Below are positions 18,761 to 27,342 of a stretch of DNA of 57,291 nucleotides, piece by piece (the first letter of the stretch is position 1; the number at the start of each line of letters is the position of its first letter). The notes below the pieces were generated by a model that saw only the letters and a list, made by a program, of their open reading frames with translations, did not search any database and was not told the DNA's origin. Position numbers and translations under genes: made by a program. Source of the stretch: Methanosphaera sp. (GTDB taxonomy: Archaea > Methanobacteriota > Methanobacteria > Methanobacteriales > Methanobacteriaceae); assembly GCA_017430835.1 (NCBI GenBank), contig JAFRMD010000033.1, forward strand, positions 1-57,291, given 5' to 3'.

Positions 18761-19514
18761 GTCAAATAAAAAGAGGGCAATGTCCAAAACACAAGCTAAT
18801 TTCTAAATTTGTAGTATCTTTTCTGTTTTCTGTATACAAATATTTGCAGTAACATTTTTTTTAATCTTAAGCAATCATGTAAATTCCATCTGAATTTATT
18901 ATTTTTTGTTCTTCTATCTAAGCCTTTGTCAGTTTTATAATACTTTTTTAATTTGTCGGGACAGGTTAATTTAAAAAATAATTCAACTCAATTGCTCGTA
19001 TTGGTATTTTATCTTTTCTATTAATCTATTTGATCTATTTTTTGTAGTAGTGGCCTTCTTAGATTTAAATATTAAAGATATTCTATCCATATACTTTGTA
19101 ATTTCTTCATTTTAATGGTTTAAATTATTAATTTTTTTATTTAACTTAAATATGGTCTTATTTTTTGATCTTATTTTATCATGCAAAGATTGTCTTTCGT
19201 TGTCGAATTTACTTATTCTACCAATTTTTGATGATATTTCTAATTTAATTCCATTAACTCTTTTTTAATTTTATCATTTTCTTTAATTTATTTTAATTTG
19301 CTTGTTATTACTATTTATAACTTTATATGCTTTGTCTCGTACGTTTAGGTTGCATGGAATACATAAAGAGCATGTTCCATATCAAATTCTTTAAAAAGAG
19401 GAGGATACGTGCTATGTCCATCAGTAACCATATAATAATTTATAGAATTTTAGTATATTTGGATTAAGGGATTTATTGTTGACTTGTGTTTTGAACATTG
19501 CCTATTTTCATGAC
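18761..19514. mobile_element. Decayed insertion sequence with terminal inverted repeats and target duplication
   Basis: The ends are inverted repeats: 18776-18795 and 19483-19502 match at 19 of 20 positions (core GGCAATGT then CAAAACACAAG), and both extend outward to GTCA/TGAC. Outside them lies a 9-bp direct repeat, AAAAAGAAT, at 18752-18760 and 19515-19523, the expected target-site duplication. The 754-bp interior holds a broken transposase on the minus strand. The IS family is not assigned; a search of IS references would settle it. Confidence 0.75.
18800..19480 (-). pseudogene. Broken transposase of the decayed insertion sequence
   Basis: On the minus strand near 19420 an open stretch reads YMVTDGHSTYPPLFKEF then HALYVFHA, which looks like the catalytic core of a DDE transposase. 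It then shifts frame (NLNVRDKAYKVINSNNKQ) and meets many stops. Further recognisable pieces (for example IGRISKFDNERQSLHDKIRS and RFRW-like FRWNLHDCLRLKK) follow in different frames. The N-terminal part is missing, so there is also a deletion. It cannot make an active enzyme. Confidence 0.65.
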
Positions 19515-19590
19515 AAAAAGAATTGCTTCAAATCGTAAGTTTAATATATATTATTATTTAAACAATTATTATAACTTTTACAAAGTATAG

Positions 19591-19618
19591 TCATTTATCA
19601 TAATTTCTAAATAAATGA
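19591..19618 (+). promoter_or_regulatory. Inverted repeat at the ABC importer promoter
   Basis: TCATTTAT and ATAAATGA are separated by 12 nt, some 30 bp before the first gene of the importer. An A/T-rich TATA candidate lies at about 19564-19572. The site may be an operator. In DNA this AT-rich an 8-bp repeat is modest evidence. Confidence 0.35.
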
Positions 19619-19647
19619 TAGTAAGTTATTTTAGGAGTTTAAATATC

Positions 19648-20595
19648 ATGTCTAAAAATAGAAAAATTATTGGACTTATTGTACTGATAGTAGTTTTTTT
19701 ACTAATTATTTTTACATTATATGGTATGTCTAGTAGAAATGATGATACTATAAAAATTGGATATTTGCCTTCAGATCATGATGCAGCATTATTTGTCGCA
19801 AATGCCACAGGAATGTATAAAGATGCAGGACTTGATGTGGAGTTATATGAATATAATAATGGTGGAGATTTAATGAGTGCAATGGCTAGTGGTGATTTAG
19901 ACGTTGGTTATGTTGGAATAACGCCCGTAATGTTTTCTATGTCTAAAGGAGTACCTGTAAGAATTGTTGTGGGAGCTCAAAATGAGGGAAGTGGTTTGCT
20001 TTCTCATAGTTCATCAATTAAGTCAATCTCTGATTTAAAAGGTAAAGTAGTAGCTACACCTGGTGAATCATCAATACAAAATGTATTATTAAAATATGAT
20101 TTGAAGAAAAATGGACTAAGTACTACAGATATTCAAAGTCCCAGTATGAAAGTTTCTTCAATGAACGATGCATTAAAAACTGGAAGTATCGATGCAATGT
20201 TAACATATGAACCTTATGTTACTATTTCTAAAGAAATTAATAATCAAAATTTGGTGGAAAATTCATCAGAAATTTTATCAGATCATCCATGTTGTGTTGT
20301 AGTGATGAGTGAAAAATTTTTATCAGGAAATTTAAATAAAGCAAAAAAATTTATAGAAATTCATAATAATGCAACTGAAAAAATAAAAGAAAATCCTGAA
20401 GGAGCAGTACAATATTTACCATCACATATTGTTCCTAATCCTGAAGTTGAAAAAGACAGTTTAACACATATTAAATGGGTAAGTAATTTAACTGATGATT
20501 ATAAAGAAAATGTGGATAATTTCTTAAATATTGAAAAAGATTTGGGAATCATAAATGAAACATTACCTCAAGACAAGTTATATGCGAAAATTTAA
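19648..20595 (+). CDS. ABC transporter substrate-binding protein (SsuA/TauA/NrtA-like)
   Basis: A 315-residue periplasm-type binding protein with an N-terminal membrane anchor (about residues 7-28). Then follow IKIGYLPSDHDAALFVANATG, a typical start of the NMT1/SsuA fold, ASGDLDVGYVGITPVMF and LKGKVVATPGESSIQNVLL. The family binds sulfonates, taurine, nitrate or similar small molecules; the ligand here cannot be read. ATG 19648 is preferred over 19615 because TTAGGAGTT precedes it. It is the first gene of a three-gene importer operon and lies right after the insertion sequence. Confidence 0.88.
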   Translation: MSKNRKIIGLIVLIVVFLLIIFTLYGMSSRNDDTIKIGYLPSDHDAALFVANATGMYKDAGLDVELYEYNNGGDLMSAMASGDLDVGYVGITPVMFSMSKGVPVRIVVGAQNEGSGLLSHSSSIKSISDLKGKVVATPGESSIQNVLLKYDLKKNGLSTTDIQSPSMKVSSMNDALKTGSIDAMLTYEPYVTISKEINNQNLVENSSEILSDHPCCVVVMSEKFLSGNLNKAKKFIEIHNNATEKIKENPEGAVQYLPSHIVPNPEVEKDSLTHIKWVSNLTDDYKENVDNFLNIEKDLGIINETLPQDKLYAKI

Positions 20596-20632
20596 ATTAT
20601 TATCTAAAAAAGTTTAAAAAAAGGTTTTTAAT

Positions 20633-21385
20633 ATGAAGAGTTTAAAAGAAGAAAATAAGTTAGAGTTGATAATATTACCTATCATTTTTATAATATTTTG
20701 GTTTTTAGTTTGTGATGTATTTAAACTAGTTCCAAGTTTCATGTTTCCTGGACCAATAGAGGTTTGGAATTCACTTGTCAATTTAATTGTTTCAGGCAAA
20801 CTTTTTAAAGACATATTTGATACTCTCTATAAAGTAATATTTGGTATGTTACTAGCCTCAGCGGTAGGTATAACATTCGGTATACTGTTAGGTTGGTCTA
20901 ACAGGTTAGAAACATTATGTAGATTAATCATTAGTATTTTAAGACCTATTCCACCAATTGCATGGATTCCTTTTTCAATACTATGGTTTGGTATTGGAAT
21001 AGGACCAGCAGTATTTATAATTTTCATGGGATGTGTTTTTCCAATACTGATTTCAACAATTGATGGAGTACACAGAACAGATCCTGTTTTAATAGAAGCA
21101 GCACAATCATTTGGAGCATCAAGTTCACAAGTGTTAACTGAAGTAATCGTACCATCCAGTGTACCATATATTGTATCAGGACTTAAAGTAGCAATGGGTA
21201 TTGCTTTAATGTGTACAATTTCGGGTGAAATGATTGGATCTAGTTCTGGTATAGGATATATGATTTTAACATCCACAAGTTTATTTGATACTGGTTCAAC
21301 AGTAGTGGGAATGTTAGTAATTGGTGTAATTGGTATAATATTTGATTATATTTTTACAAAGGTACAAGAAAGAATATTCTGGTAA
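20633..21385 (+). CDS. ABC transporter permease (SsuC/TauC-like)
   Basis: A 250-residue inner-membrane permease with about six hydrophobic segments. The EAA loop reads EAAQSFGASSSQVLTEVIVPS, the site that docks the ATPase. Typical family motifs are RPIPPIAWIPFSILWFGIG and ALMCTISGEMIGSSSGIGYMI. It is preceded by the binding protein gene, and the ATPase gene starts 9 nt after its stop codon. The substrate is as undecided as for the binding protein. Confidence 0.9.
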   Translation: MKSLKEENKLELIILPIIFIIFWFLVCDVFKLVPSFMFPGPIEVWNSLVNLIVSGKLFKDIFDTLYKVIFGMLLASAVGITFGILLGWSNRLETLCRLIISILRPIPPIAWIPFSILWFGIGIGPAVFIIFMGCVFPILISTIDGVHRTDPVLIEAAQSFGASSSQVLTEVIVPSSVPYIVSGLKVAMGIALMCTISGEMIGSSSGIGYMILTSTSLFDTGSTVVGMLVIGVIGIIFDYIFTKVQERIFW

Positions 21386-21394
21386 GGTGATAAT

Positions 21395-22156
21395 ATGACA
21401 TTCGAAATAGAAAATGTATCAAAAACTTTTGTATCAAAAGATAATAAAGAAGAAGAAGTATATGCATTAAAGGATATTAACCTTACTATTGAAACAGGAA
21501 AATTTGTATGTTTTGTAGGTCCATCAGGTTGTGGAAAAACAACTTTGTTGCGACTAATAGAAGGATTTGAAAATCCTACAGAAGGTACAATTAAAGATGA
21601 TGGAGAAATAGTTACAGAACCTTCCAGCAAAAGAGGTTTTATATTTCAAAACTATTCTCTCTTTCCTTGGTTAAATGTTCTAGATAATGTAATGTTTGGA
21701 TTAGACATCAGTGGAAAGCCTGAAAAAGAAAATAAGGAACGTGCAATGAAATATCTTGAGGCAGTTGGACTAAAAAAATTTGCAAAAAGATATCCTCATG
21801 AATTATCAGGAGGTATGAAACAAAGAGTTGCTATTATTCGATCAATAATAAATGATTCTAATAGTTTATTGATGGATGAATCATTTAGTGCATTGGATGT
21901 GCAGACAAAACATAAACTACAAAAAATGATTTATGAAATTTGTCGACAAAAGAATAAGACAATCCTTTTTGTTACACATGATATTGATGAAACAGTATTT
22001 TTAGCTGATGAAATAGTCGTATTTTCTAGAAGACCTGGAAGAATCAAGAAAATTTATGAAAATAAGTTAGAACATCCAAGAAATAGGGAAGATCAAGAAT
22101 TTAAAGATTTTGTATCTGAAATTACTCAAGCTATTGATGAAACAGAAGATGAATAA
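21395..22156 (+). CDS. ABC transporter ATP-binding protein (SsuB/TauB-like)
   Basis: A 253-residue ATPase with a complete set of motifs: Walker A GPSGCGKTT, Q-loop FQNYSLFPWL, signature LSGGMKQR, a Walker B LLMDESFSALD and the H-loop FVTHDIDE. It powers the importer encoded by the two preceding genes. The start ATG follows AAGGTGATAAT. The Walker B reads MDES where MDEP is usual, a small variation. A second copy of its C-terminal end lies just downstream (22271-22459). Confidence 0.93.
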   Translation: MTFEIENVSKTFVSKDNKEEEVYALKDINLTIETGKFVCFVGPSGCGKTTLLRLIEGFENPTEGTIKDDGEIVTEPSSKRGFIFQNYSLFPWLNVLDNVMFGLDISGKPEKENKERAMKYLEAVGLKKFAKRYPHELSGGMKQRVAIIRSIINDSNSLLMDESFSALDVQTKHKLQKMIYEICRQKNKTILFVTHDIDETVFLADEIVVFSRRPGRIKKIYENKLEHPRNREDQEFKDFVSEITQAIDETEDE

Positions 22157-22270
22157 TTTCATCTAATCACTCTTTTTTTAATTAGTTTATTCTAGCAAAA
22201 ACTTTGTTATATCTTTGTTAAATTAATACTTCTTTAAATTATTACTTCAAAGCCACCATAACTTTATATA

Positions 22271-22459
22271 TTTGTTACACATGATTTTGAAGAAGCAGTA
22301 TTTTTAGCTGATGAAATAGTTGTTTTTTCCAGACGACCCGACAGAATAAAAAAAGTTTTTAAGAATGATTTAGCTTGTTCTAGAGATAGAAACAACTCCA
22401 TATTCCAAAAATTTGTTGTAGAAATGACAGAACATATAGATGAATCTGAAGATGACTGA
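22271..22459 (+). pseudogene. C-terminal remnant of a second ABC ATPase gene
   Basis: An open frame of 62 codons plus TGA, without a start codon, matches the last 62 residues of the intact ATPase at about 38 of 62 positions. The best-kept part is VFLADEIVVFSRRP and the H-loop FVTHD; both end with IDE.ED. Only the tail survives. It is probably what is left of a duplicated importer operon after deletion. The frame is uninterrupted, but with no start or Walker motifs it should not be functional. Confidence 0.8.
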
Positions 22460-22477
22460 TTCATCAAATCTATTTTT

Positions 22478-22978
22478 TTAGGAATCAATTTGAGTAATCA
22501 ATTGGATTATTCGTGCAGCTTGAATACCATTAATGCCCATTGTTTTTAATGCGCGTATGGCTGAAGAATTTAAATTTAAATTTGAAACAACTAAGTTTTC
22601 GGTGACTAGTTTTCTGAATTCATCATATTTGTTGTTATCATTAAATATTGTTCTAAGATCATATGCTATAGGCCTTAATTTTTCGTCTAAAACATGTGCT
22701 AAATCTTCAATAGCTCGATCATTTTCTTGAACCATATTTTTTTGAAGAACTCTTCCAATATCATTTTGAGTAAAACTTTTTTCTAACTCCTCTAGAATTA
22801 ATTCATCAACTACTTCATTATCTTTATAGTTATTCTTAAGATTTTTGTTCCTTTTATGAGTAGCAACAAAGTCTTTATAAAAATTGTCTATTAAATCTTT
22901 TTTATTATCAAAGAGGTCATCAACAGTACTTAATAATACGGTACTTGCATATTTTTTTACATTTTTTTCATTTATCAT
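22478..22978 (-). CDS. Hypothetical helical protein
   Basis: I do not recognise this 166-residue protein. It is highly charged and predicted mostly helical, without signal peptide or membrane segments. It ends with a possible small helix-turn-helix-like motif (AIRALKTMGINGIQAARIIQ). ATG 22978 is chosen; a TTG at 22990 is in frame. It converges with the ATPase remnant and has a separate promoter region next to the aquaporin terminator. Confidence 0.6.
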   Translation of the reverse strand: MINEKNVKKYASTVLLSTVDDLFDNKKDLIDNFYKDFVATHKRNKNLKNNYKDNEVVDELILEELEKSFTQNDIGRVLQKNMVQENDRAIEDLAHVLDEKLRPIAYDLRTIFNDNNKYDEFRKLVTENLVVSNLNLNSSAIRALKTMGINGIQAARIIQLITQIDS

Positions 22979-23073
22979 AAGTATTACCAAAAAACAATAT
23001 TTTTTTCTCTAGTAACATTTTATGATGTTTAAGATTAATAATTCTTTTTAAAATTAGTTTTTAAAATAAGGAG

Positions 23074-23106
23074 GTTATGAAGTAATAATTAAATTATTAC
23101 CATAAC
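23074..23106 (-). terminator. Hairpin at the end of the aquaporin gene
   Basis: GTTATG and GTAATAATT pair with AATTATTAC and CATAAC around a minimal loop, with one 2-nt bulge. The stem begins at the aquaporin stop codon. T-rich sequence follows on the minus strand. Confidence 0.5.
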
Positions 23107-23825
23107 TATGCAGCTTCGTCTACTTTTAAGAAGTCGAATAAATACACTGCAAATATTGCTCCTATGATAGGTGCAATTAAGTATACTGGGAATAAGTCCC
23201 AAGGTGCTGCAGTACCTACTAATGTGTTTACAAGCATAGGTGCGAATACCCTTGAAGGGTTAATACCACAACCACTGAAACCACCGATAGCTACGATGAT
23301 ACCAGCTAATACTAAACCGATACTTAATGCTGCATCTTTTGCTTGACCGTCTACAGCTGCTGCCATAATACAGTACATTAATAATGCGGTACCTAAGAAT
23401 TCTACAATGAATATTCCGACCATACCAATTCCAGCTACGTCACCAACAGATCCTAATGCACCTGTTGTTGATGCAATTTTTACACCTGCAATTAAGACTA
23501 ATGCTGCGGATGCAATAATTGAACCTATGAATTGTGCGACTATATAAGGAATTAAGTCAGAGGTTGGGAATTTTTTACCAGCCCATAAACCTATAGTTAC
23601 AGCTGGGTTAAAGTGTGCACCAGATATAGGAGCTAGTGCATAAATTGCTACTGTTAATGCTAAACCGAATGCTAATCCGATTGCAACCCAATCAGCCATT
23701 GTGATTGCTGCGATATCAATATTACCATTTACTAGTAATGTTACAACTACGGAAGCTGTACCGAAGAATACTAAAATAAATGATCCTATTAATTCTGCTA
23801 AAAATTTTTGAATTGTGCTTGCCAT
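23106..23825 (-). CDS. aqpM: Aquaporin / MIP family channel
   Basis: A 239-residue channel with six membrane segments, for water, glycerol or small neutral solutes. The first signature is SGAHFNPAVTIG. The second half-helix reads GCGINPSRVFAP, so the usual NPA is NPS; the selectivity-filter arginine after it is kept. Length fits AqpM of methanogens. The start ATG follows GGAGGC, but that site is inside a perfect hairpin (23834-23858), and the mRNA has a long structured leader. Translation is therefore probably controlled. Confidence 0.85.
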   Translation of the reverse strand: MASTIQKFLAELIGSFILVFFGTASVVVTLLVNGNIDIAAITMADWVAIGLAFGLALTVAIYALAPISGAHFNPAVTIGLWAGKKFPTSDLIPYIVAQFIGSIIASAALVLIAGVKIASTTGALGSVGDVAGIGMVGIFIVEFLGTALLMYCIMAAAVDGQAKDAALSIGLVLAGIIVAIGGFSGCGINPSRVFAPMLVNTLVGTAAPWDLFPVYLIAPIIGAIFAVYLFDFLKVDEAA

Positions 23826-23833
23826 TTTTATAA

Positions 23834-23858
23834 GCCTCCAAATTAAAACAGTGGAGGC
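23834..23858 (-). promoter_or_regulatory. Hairpin that hides the aquaporin ribosome-binding site
   Basis: On the mRNA, GCCTCCA and TGGAGGC form a perfect 7-bp stem with an 11-nt loop. The second arm contains the Shine-Dalgarno GGAGG, 8 nt before the ATG. Upstream lie two more hairpins (23860-23878, arms CAAAC/GTTTG; 23930-23952, arms CAGAA/TTCTG). This looks like a translational switch. Confidence 0.65.
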
Positions 23859-23888
23859 ACAAACCTTAATAATGTTTGCGTTAAATAA

Positions 23889-23960
23889 TTAATCTTTATA
23901 ATCGACTAATGTGTACAACGTACTGTAATCAGAACCCATTGATAAGATTCTGCATGTCAT
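23889..23960 (-). other. Possible leader peptide frame in the aquaporin leader
   Basis: An ATG-started frame of 23 codons with TAA lies inside the aquaporin leader and overlaps the 23930-23952 hairpin. It has no good ribosome-binding site, so it may be chance. Confidence 0.2.
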
Positions 23961-24011
23961 TTTATATGTACATACGTAACATTTTCAAATTTGTTCCTCC
24001 TCTACATCAAA

Positions 24012-24020
24012 CTTTTATAA
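24012..24020 (-). promoter_or_regulatory. TATA box of aquaporin
   Basis: TTATAAAAG on the minus strand, about 190 nt before the ATG. A start of transcription near 23990 would give a leader of about 165 nt. The remaining 24021-24388 is AT-rich and holds the egsA promoter; I see no other gene. Confidence 0.5.
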
Positions 24021-24388
24021 TAAGATATATTTAAATTATTATCTGAAAAAATTCATTTTACTTGATGAAAGTAATATAGAATTTATTTTTTTTGTTTAAA
24101 AATTCTTTTTTATTGAATTTTATTAAAATAAAAATAATTTTTTTTGCTATACTTTTCAATTTTTAGTAATACCTAAATTTAAGAATAGTTAGGTTTATAT
24201 GTAAAATTTTATATATTATATAATGGTATAACTTTTTTTATTTATTAATAAATATTTTTTAATTATTACTGATTAAATTATTCCTATAATATCTGTTTTT
24301 CTGGTAAAAAATTAATAAGGTAGAATATATATACATATTAATATAATTTTTCTAAATTTTTAATTAATCAGTATGGTAGGATATTAAT

Positions 24389-25435
24389 ATGGATTTTAGA
24401 AATGTACAATTGCCACGTGAAATACACACAGGACCTGGAATAATTACAGAAATAGGCGAAGTATGTAACACATTATTGTCACAAAAAAATGTTACATTGG
24501 TAACTGGAAATACAACTAAGAAGATTGCAGGAAATCAGGTAATAGAAATATTGGAAGATGAACATTATGATATTACTGAAGTAATTGTAGAAACTGCTAC
24601 CATGCAATCAGTCGATACAGTTGTAAAAGAATCAAAGAATTCAGTAGCCATTCTTGCAGTTGGTGGTGGAAAAGTCATAGATGTTGGAAAAATGGCTTCC
24701 ACTATAAATAAAATTCCATTAATTAGTATTCCTACAACAGCAGCTCATGACGGTATGATATCACCAAGAGCATCCATAAAAAATAGTAATGGAAGTGTAT
24801 CACTAGAAGCAGATGCACCATTTGCACTAGTGGCAGATACTAAAATACTTTCAGATGCACCTTATCGTTTCACAGCTTCAGGTTTTGCAGATATTATTTC
24901 TAACTTAACAGCAGTAGAAGATTGGAAATTGGCATATAAATTAATTAATGAACCATTCAGTGATTCGGCTGCTGCGTTATCATTAATGACGGCTAATCTA
25001 TTGATTGAACAAGCAGCTAATATTCAACCTAGGCATGCTGAAAGTGCAGGTATAGTTGTTAAAGGATTGATTAGTAGCGGTATGGCAATTAGTATTGCAA
25101 AGAGTAGCAGGCCTGCTAGTGGTTCGGAACATAAATTTAGTCATGCACTGGATCAAATAGCACCTAAACCTGCATTACACGGAGAACAGTGTGGTGTTGG
25201 AACAATTATGATGATGTATTTGCAAGGTGGAAATTGGAAGAAAATACAATCTGTATTAAAACAGATTAATGCACCTACAACAGCTAAAGAGTTAAAAATT
25301 GATGAAGAATATATTATAGAAGCTTTAACACAAGCACATAATATTAGAAAAGATAGATACACGATTTTAGGTGATCGTGGGCTAACTAAAGAAGCTGCAT
25401 TAAATATAGCATTAAAAACTCAGGTTATTGAGTAA
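24389..25435 (+). CDS. egsA: sn-glycerol-1-phosphate dehydrogenase
   Basis: EgsA reduces dihydroxyacetone phosphate to sn-glycerol-1-phosphate, the backbone of archaeal lipids and a defining archaeal trait. The 348-residue NAD(P)-binding enzyme shows LPREIHTGPGI, the dinucleotide motif AVGGGKVIDVGKMAS, and IPTTAAHDGMISPRASI. The zinc ligands are probably Asp and the His residues in SGSEHKFSHALD and LHGEQCGVG. Start ATG 24389 is preceded by AGGATATT. UPF0179, rpiA and csoR follow closely in the same direction. Confidence 0.95.
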   Translation: MDFRNVQLPREIHTGPGIITEIGEVCNTLLSQKNVTLVTGNTTKKIAGNQVIEILEDEHYDITEVIVETATMQSVDTVVKESKNSVAILAVGGGKVIDVGKMASTINKIPLISIPTTAAHDGMISPRASIKNSNGSVSLEADAPFALVADTKILSDAPYRFTASGFADIISNLTAVEDWKLAYKLINEPFSDSAAALSLMTANLLIEQAANIQPRHAESAGIVVKGLISSGMAISIAKSSRPASGSEHKFSHALDQIAPKPALHGEQCGVGTIMMMYLQGGNWKKIQSVLKQINAPTTAKELKIDEEYIIEALTQAHNIRKDRYTILGDRGLTKEAALNIALKTQVIE

Positions 25436-25454
25436 TGGGGAGGAAAAAATTAAT

Positions 25455-25877
25455 ATGATTACTTTGATAGGTACAAGTTTAGCTAAAACAGGTTTGGTTT
25501 TTACTTTTAATGGTGGTTCAGTTAAATGTGAAAATTGTAGATTTAAAAGAACATGTTTAAATCTTGAAAAAGGACGAAAATACTTGATTACAAATGTTAA
25601 GAAAGTTACACATAAATGTCCTTTACACAAGGATGGACGAGTTCAAACCATAGAGGTTGAACCTGCAACGATTAGAACTGTTGTGGAAACAAAAAAAGCT
25701 TATAAAGGTTCTACTATAATTTTTAGGTCTCAGGATTGTGATTGTGATTGTGAAAATTATGATATATGTCATCCTGAAGGTTTATATAATGATGATAAAT
25801 GTCAAATAGAGGAAATTGGTCCTGAATTGGTTTGTGAAGATGGAAAAAATTTAACTGAAGTAATATTAAGTCGGTAG
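25455..25877 (+). CDS. UPF0179 family protein
   Basis: A 140-residue archaeal protein of unknown function. It starts ITLIGTSLAKTG and carries many cysteines: CENCRFKRTC, HKCPLH and CDCDCENYDIC, suggesting metal or Fe-S binding. I chose ATG 25455, with GGGGAGG upstream, instead of an in-frame start at 25428 inside the egsA end. It lies between egsA and rpiA in a tight cluster. Confidence 0.85.
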   Translation: MITLIGTSLAKTGLVFTFNGGSVKCENCRFKRTCLNLEKGRKYLITNVKKVTHKCPLHKDGRVQTIEVEPATIRTVVETKKAYKGSTIIFRSQDCDCDCENYDICHPEGLYNDDKCQIEEIGPELVCEDGKNLTEVILSR

Positions 25878-25886
25878 GTGTAATTA

Positions 25887-26570
25887 ATGGTGGATAGTAG
25901 TATATTAAAAGAAAATGTTGGAAAAGAAGCATCAACTTTAATTAAAGATGGACAGGTTGTTGGATTGGGTACTGGTTCAACAACACATCATTTTATCAAG
26001 TATTTGGGACAACGTGTCAAAGAAGAAGAACTGGATATTCTTGGAATACCTACTTCATTTCAATCATTAATATTGGCTAGAGAAGCTGGAATTAAAATTA
26101 CGACTCTTGATGAACATGATATTAATATTGCTGTTGATGGTGCAGATGAAGTAAGTCCTTCACTTGATTTAATTAAGGGTGGTGGAGCTGCCCACACTAT
26201 TGAAAAATTGGTTGATAGTTCTGCTGATGAATTTGTTGTTATTGTTGATGACAGTAAGATGGTTGATGCATTGGGAGAATTTCCTGTACCTTTGGAAATT
26301 ATTCCTGAATCATTAAGGTTAGTAAAGGATGCAGTTATTGGTATGGGTGGAAAACCGGAATTAAGAATGGGTATTCAAAAGGATGGTCCTGTTATTACAG
26401 ATAATGGAAATTTTGTCTTAGATACTAAATTTGATGAGATAAATAATCCTTATGAATTGGAAATAGAATTAAATACTATTCCTGGTGTTTTAGAAAATGG
26501 TATTTTTGCAGGAATTACTGATAAAGTTATTGTAGGCAGTGAAGCTGGAAATAAAGTTATTGAAAAATAG
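25887..26570 (+). CDS. rpiA: Ribose-5-phosphate isomerase A
   Basis: RpiA interconverts ribulose-5-phosphate and ribose-5-phosphate, supplying ribose for nucleotides. The 227-residue protein has [15 protein letters not shown], the catalytic [24 protein letters not shown] and KPELRMG. The start ATG follows TAGGTGTAATTA. It ends in TAG and is followed within 9 nt by the CsoR-type regulator. Confidence 0.95.
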   Translation: MVDSSILKENVGKEASTLIKDGQVVGLGTGSTTHHFIKYLGQRVKEEELDILGIPTSFQSLILAREAGIKITTLDEHDINIAVDGADEVSPSLDLIKGGGAAHTIEKLVDSSADEFVVIVDDSKMVDALGEFPVPLEIIPESLRLVKDAVIGMGGKPELRMGIQKDGPVITDNGNFVLDTKFDEINNPYELEIELNTIPGVLENGIFAGITDKVIVGSEAGNKVIEK

Positions 26571-26579
26571 GTGTTGTAT

Positions 26580-26852
26580 ATGAAGCAATGTATGGATTCT
26601 GATAATTTACATAGAAGACTAAGAAAAATTGAGGGACAGGTTGCCGCTATTGATCGTATGATTGAACAAGATGTTCCGTGTGAAGATGTTTTAATGCAGG
26701 TAAATGCTGCAAAATCTGCTTTAACTAGGGTGGGAAGTATTATTTTAGAAGGACACATGAATCATTGTGTTAAAGATGCTATTGATAAGGGAGATAGTTC
26801 TGAAGCTATTGAGGACTTGTCTAAAATTATTGATTATTATTCTAGAATTTAA
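26580..26852 (+). CDS. CsoR/RcnR-family metal-sensing repressor
   Basis: A 90-residue all-helical repressor (DUF156). The N-terminal LHRRLRKIEGQVAAIDRMIEQ is typical. The metal ligands match the copper type C-H-C: Cys in EQDVPCEDVL, then His and Cys in EGHMNHCV (H-x3-C). That suggests a Cu(I) sensor rather than the nickel/cobalt RcnR type (inference). ATG 26580 is chosen; GTG 26571 is also in frame. A CsoR-like operator lies at 27088-27109, downstream, before a small membrane protein gene. Confidence 0.85.
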   Translation: MKQCMDSDNLHRRLRKIEGQVAAIDRMIEQDVPCEDVLMQVNAAKSALTRVGSIILEGHMNHCVKDAIDKGDSSEAIEDLSKIIDYYSRI

Positions 26853-27044
26853 TCTTAATTCTTTTTTTTTAAAGTTTATTTTTTTACTTCTTTTTTTGTG
26901 GATGTTTTTTTCTTTTTTAATTGAATTAGCTGTTTTTTGTGAGATTTTTTGATGTTATCTTTTATAATTTTATCATTTTCAAGAAATTTTTTATTCAAGT
27001 AGTTTTGATTTTTTTATTCAATATGCTTTATTTTTTACAAAACC

Positions 27045-27053
27045 TTTATATAG
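27045..27053 (+). promoter_or_regulatory. TATA box before the CsoR-like operator
   Basis: TTTATATAG lies 35 bp upstream of the operator; a second TATA-like element (AATATATAATAG) is at 27062-27073. Transcription would start at or just before the operator. Upstream, 26853-27044 is mostly T-rich and probably ends the csoR transcript; I see no gene there. Confidence 0.5.
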
Positions 27054-27087
27054 TTCTTTTTCAATATATAATAGTGTAAGAAGAAAA

Positions 27088-27109
27088 ATACCTATGGGGG
27101 TATAGGTAT
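27088..27109 (+). promoter_or_regulatory. CsoR-like operator
   Basis: Perfect 8-bp arms ATACCTAT and ATAGGTAT surround GGGGGT. This TACC..GGGGG..GGTA form closely resembles known CsoR operators of bacterial copper genes. A run of five G is rare in this AT-rich DNA. It lies at the expected transcription start of the small gene at 27214 and 236 bp after csoR ends. Confidence 0.65.
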
Positions 27110-27213
27110 AATTCTTTACTTGAATGATTAATCAAGTTTATTTGAATTATATATTTTAAAATTGATTTGAATAATAAATAAAAATTAATTTAATTTCATA
27201 GGAGTGAAGAAAA

Positions 27214-27342
27214 ATGAACAAAATATTAACAGTTATCGGTAAAGGAATTTTTACTGTATGTGGATGTTTTTTAATGTTATTAATGTTATTCTATTTACAT
27301 TTCTATGAATTCAAACCAATATACAAACCAGTTAGTAATTAA
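27214..27342 (+). CDS. Small membrane protein under the CsoR-like operator
   Basis: A 42-residue protein starting MNKILTVIGKGIFTVCGCF, with one membrane segment (about residues 7-30), a CGC pair in the membrane, and an HFYEFKP region after it. The ATG follows AGGAGTGAAGAAAA, a strong site, and a promoter with a metal-repressor-type operator lies upstream. This supports a real, metal-induced small gene, possibly in copper handling. No homolog was checked. Confidence 0.6.
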   Translation: MNKILTVIGKGIFTVCGCFLMLLMLFYLHFYEFKPIYKPVSN

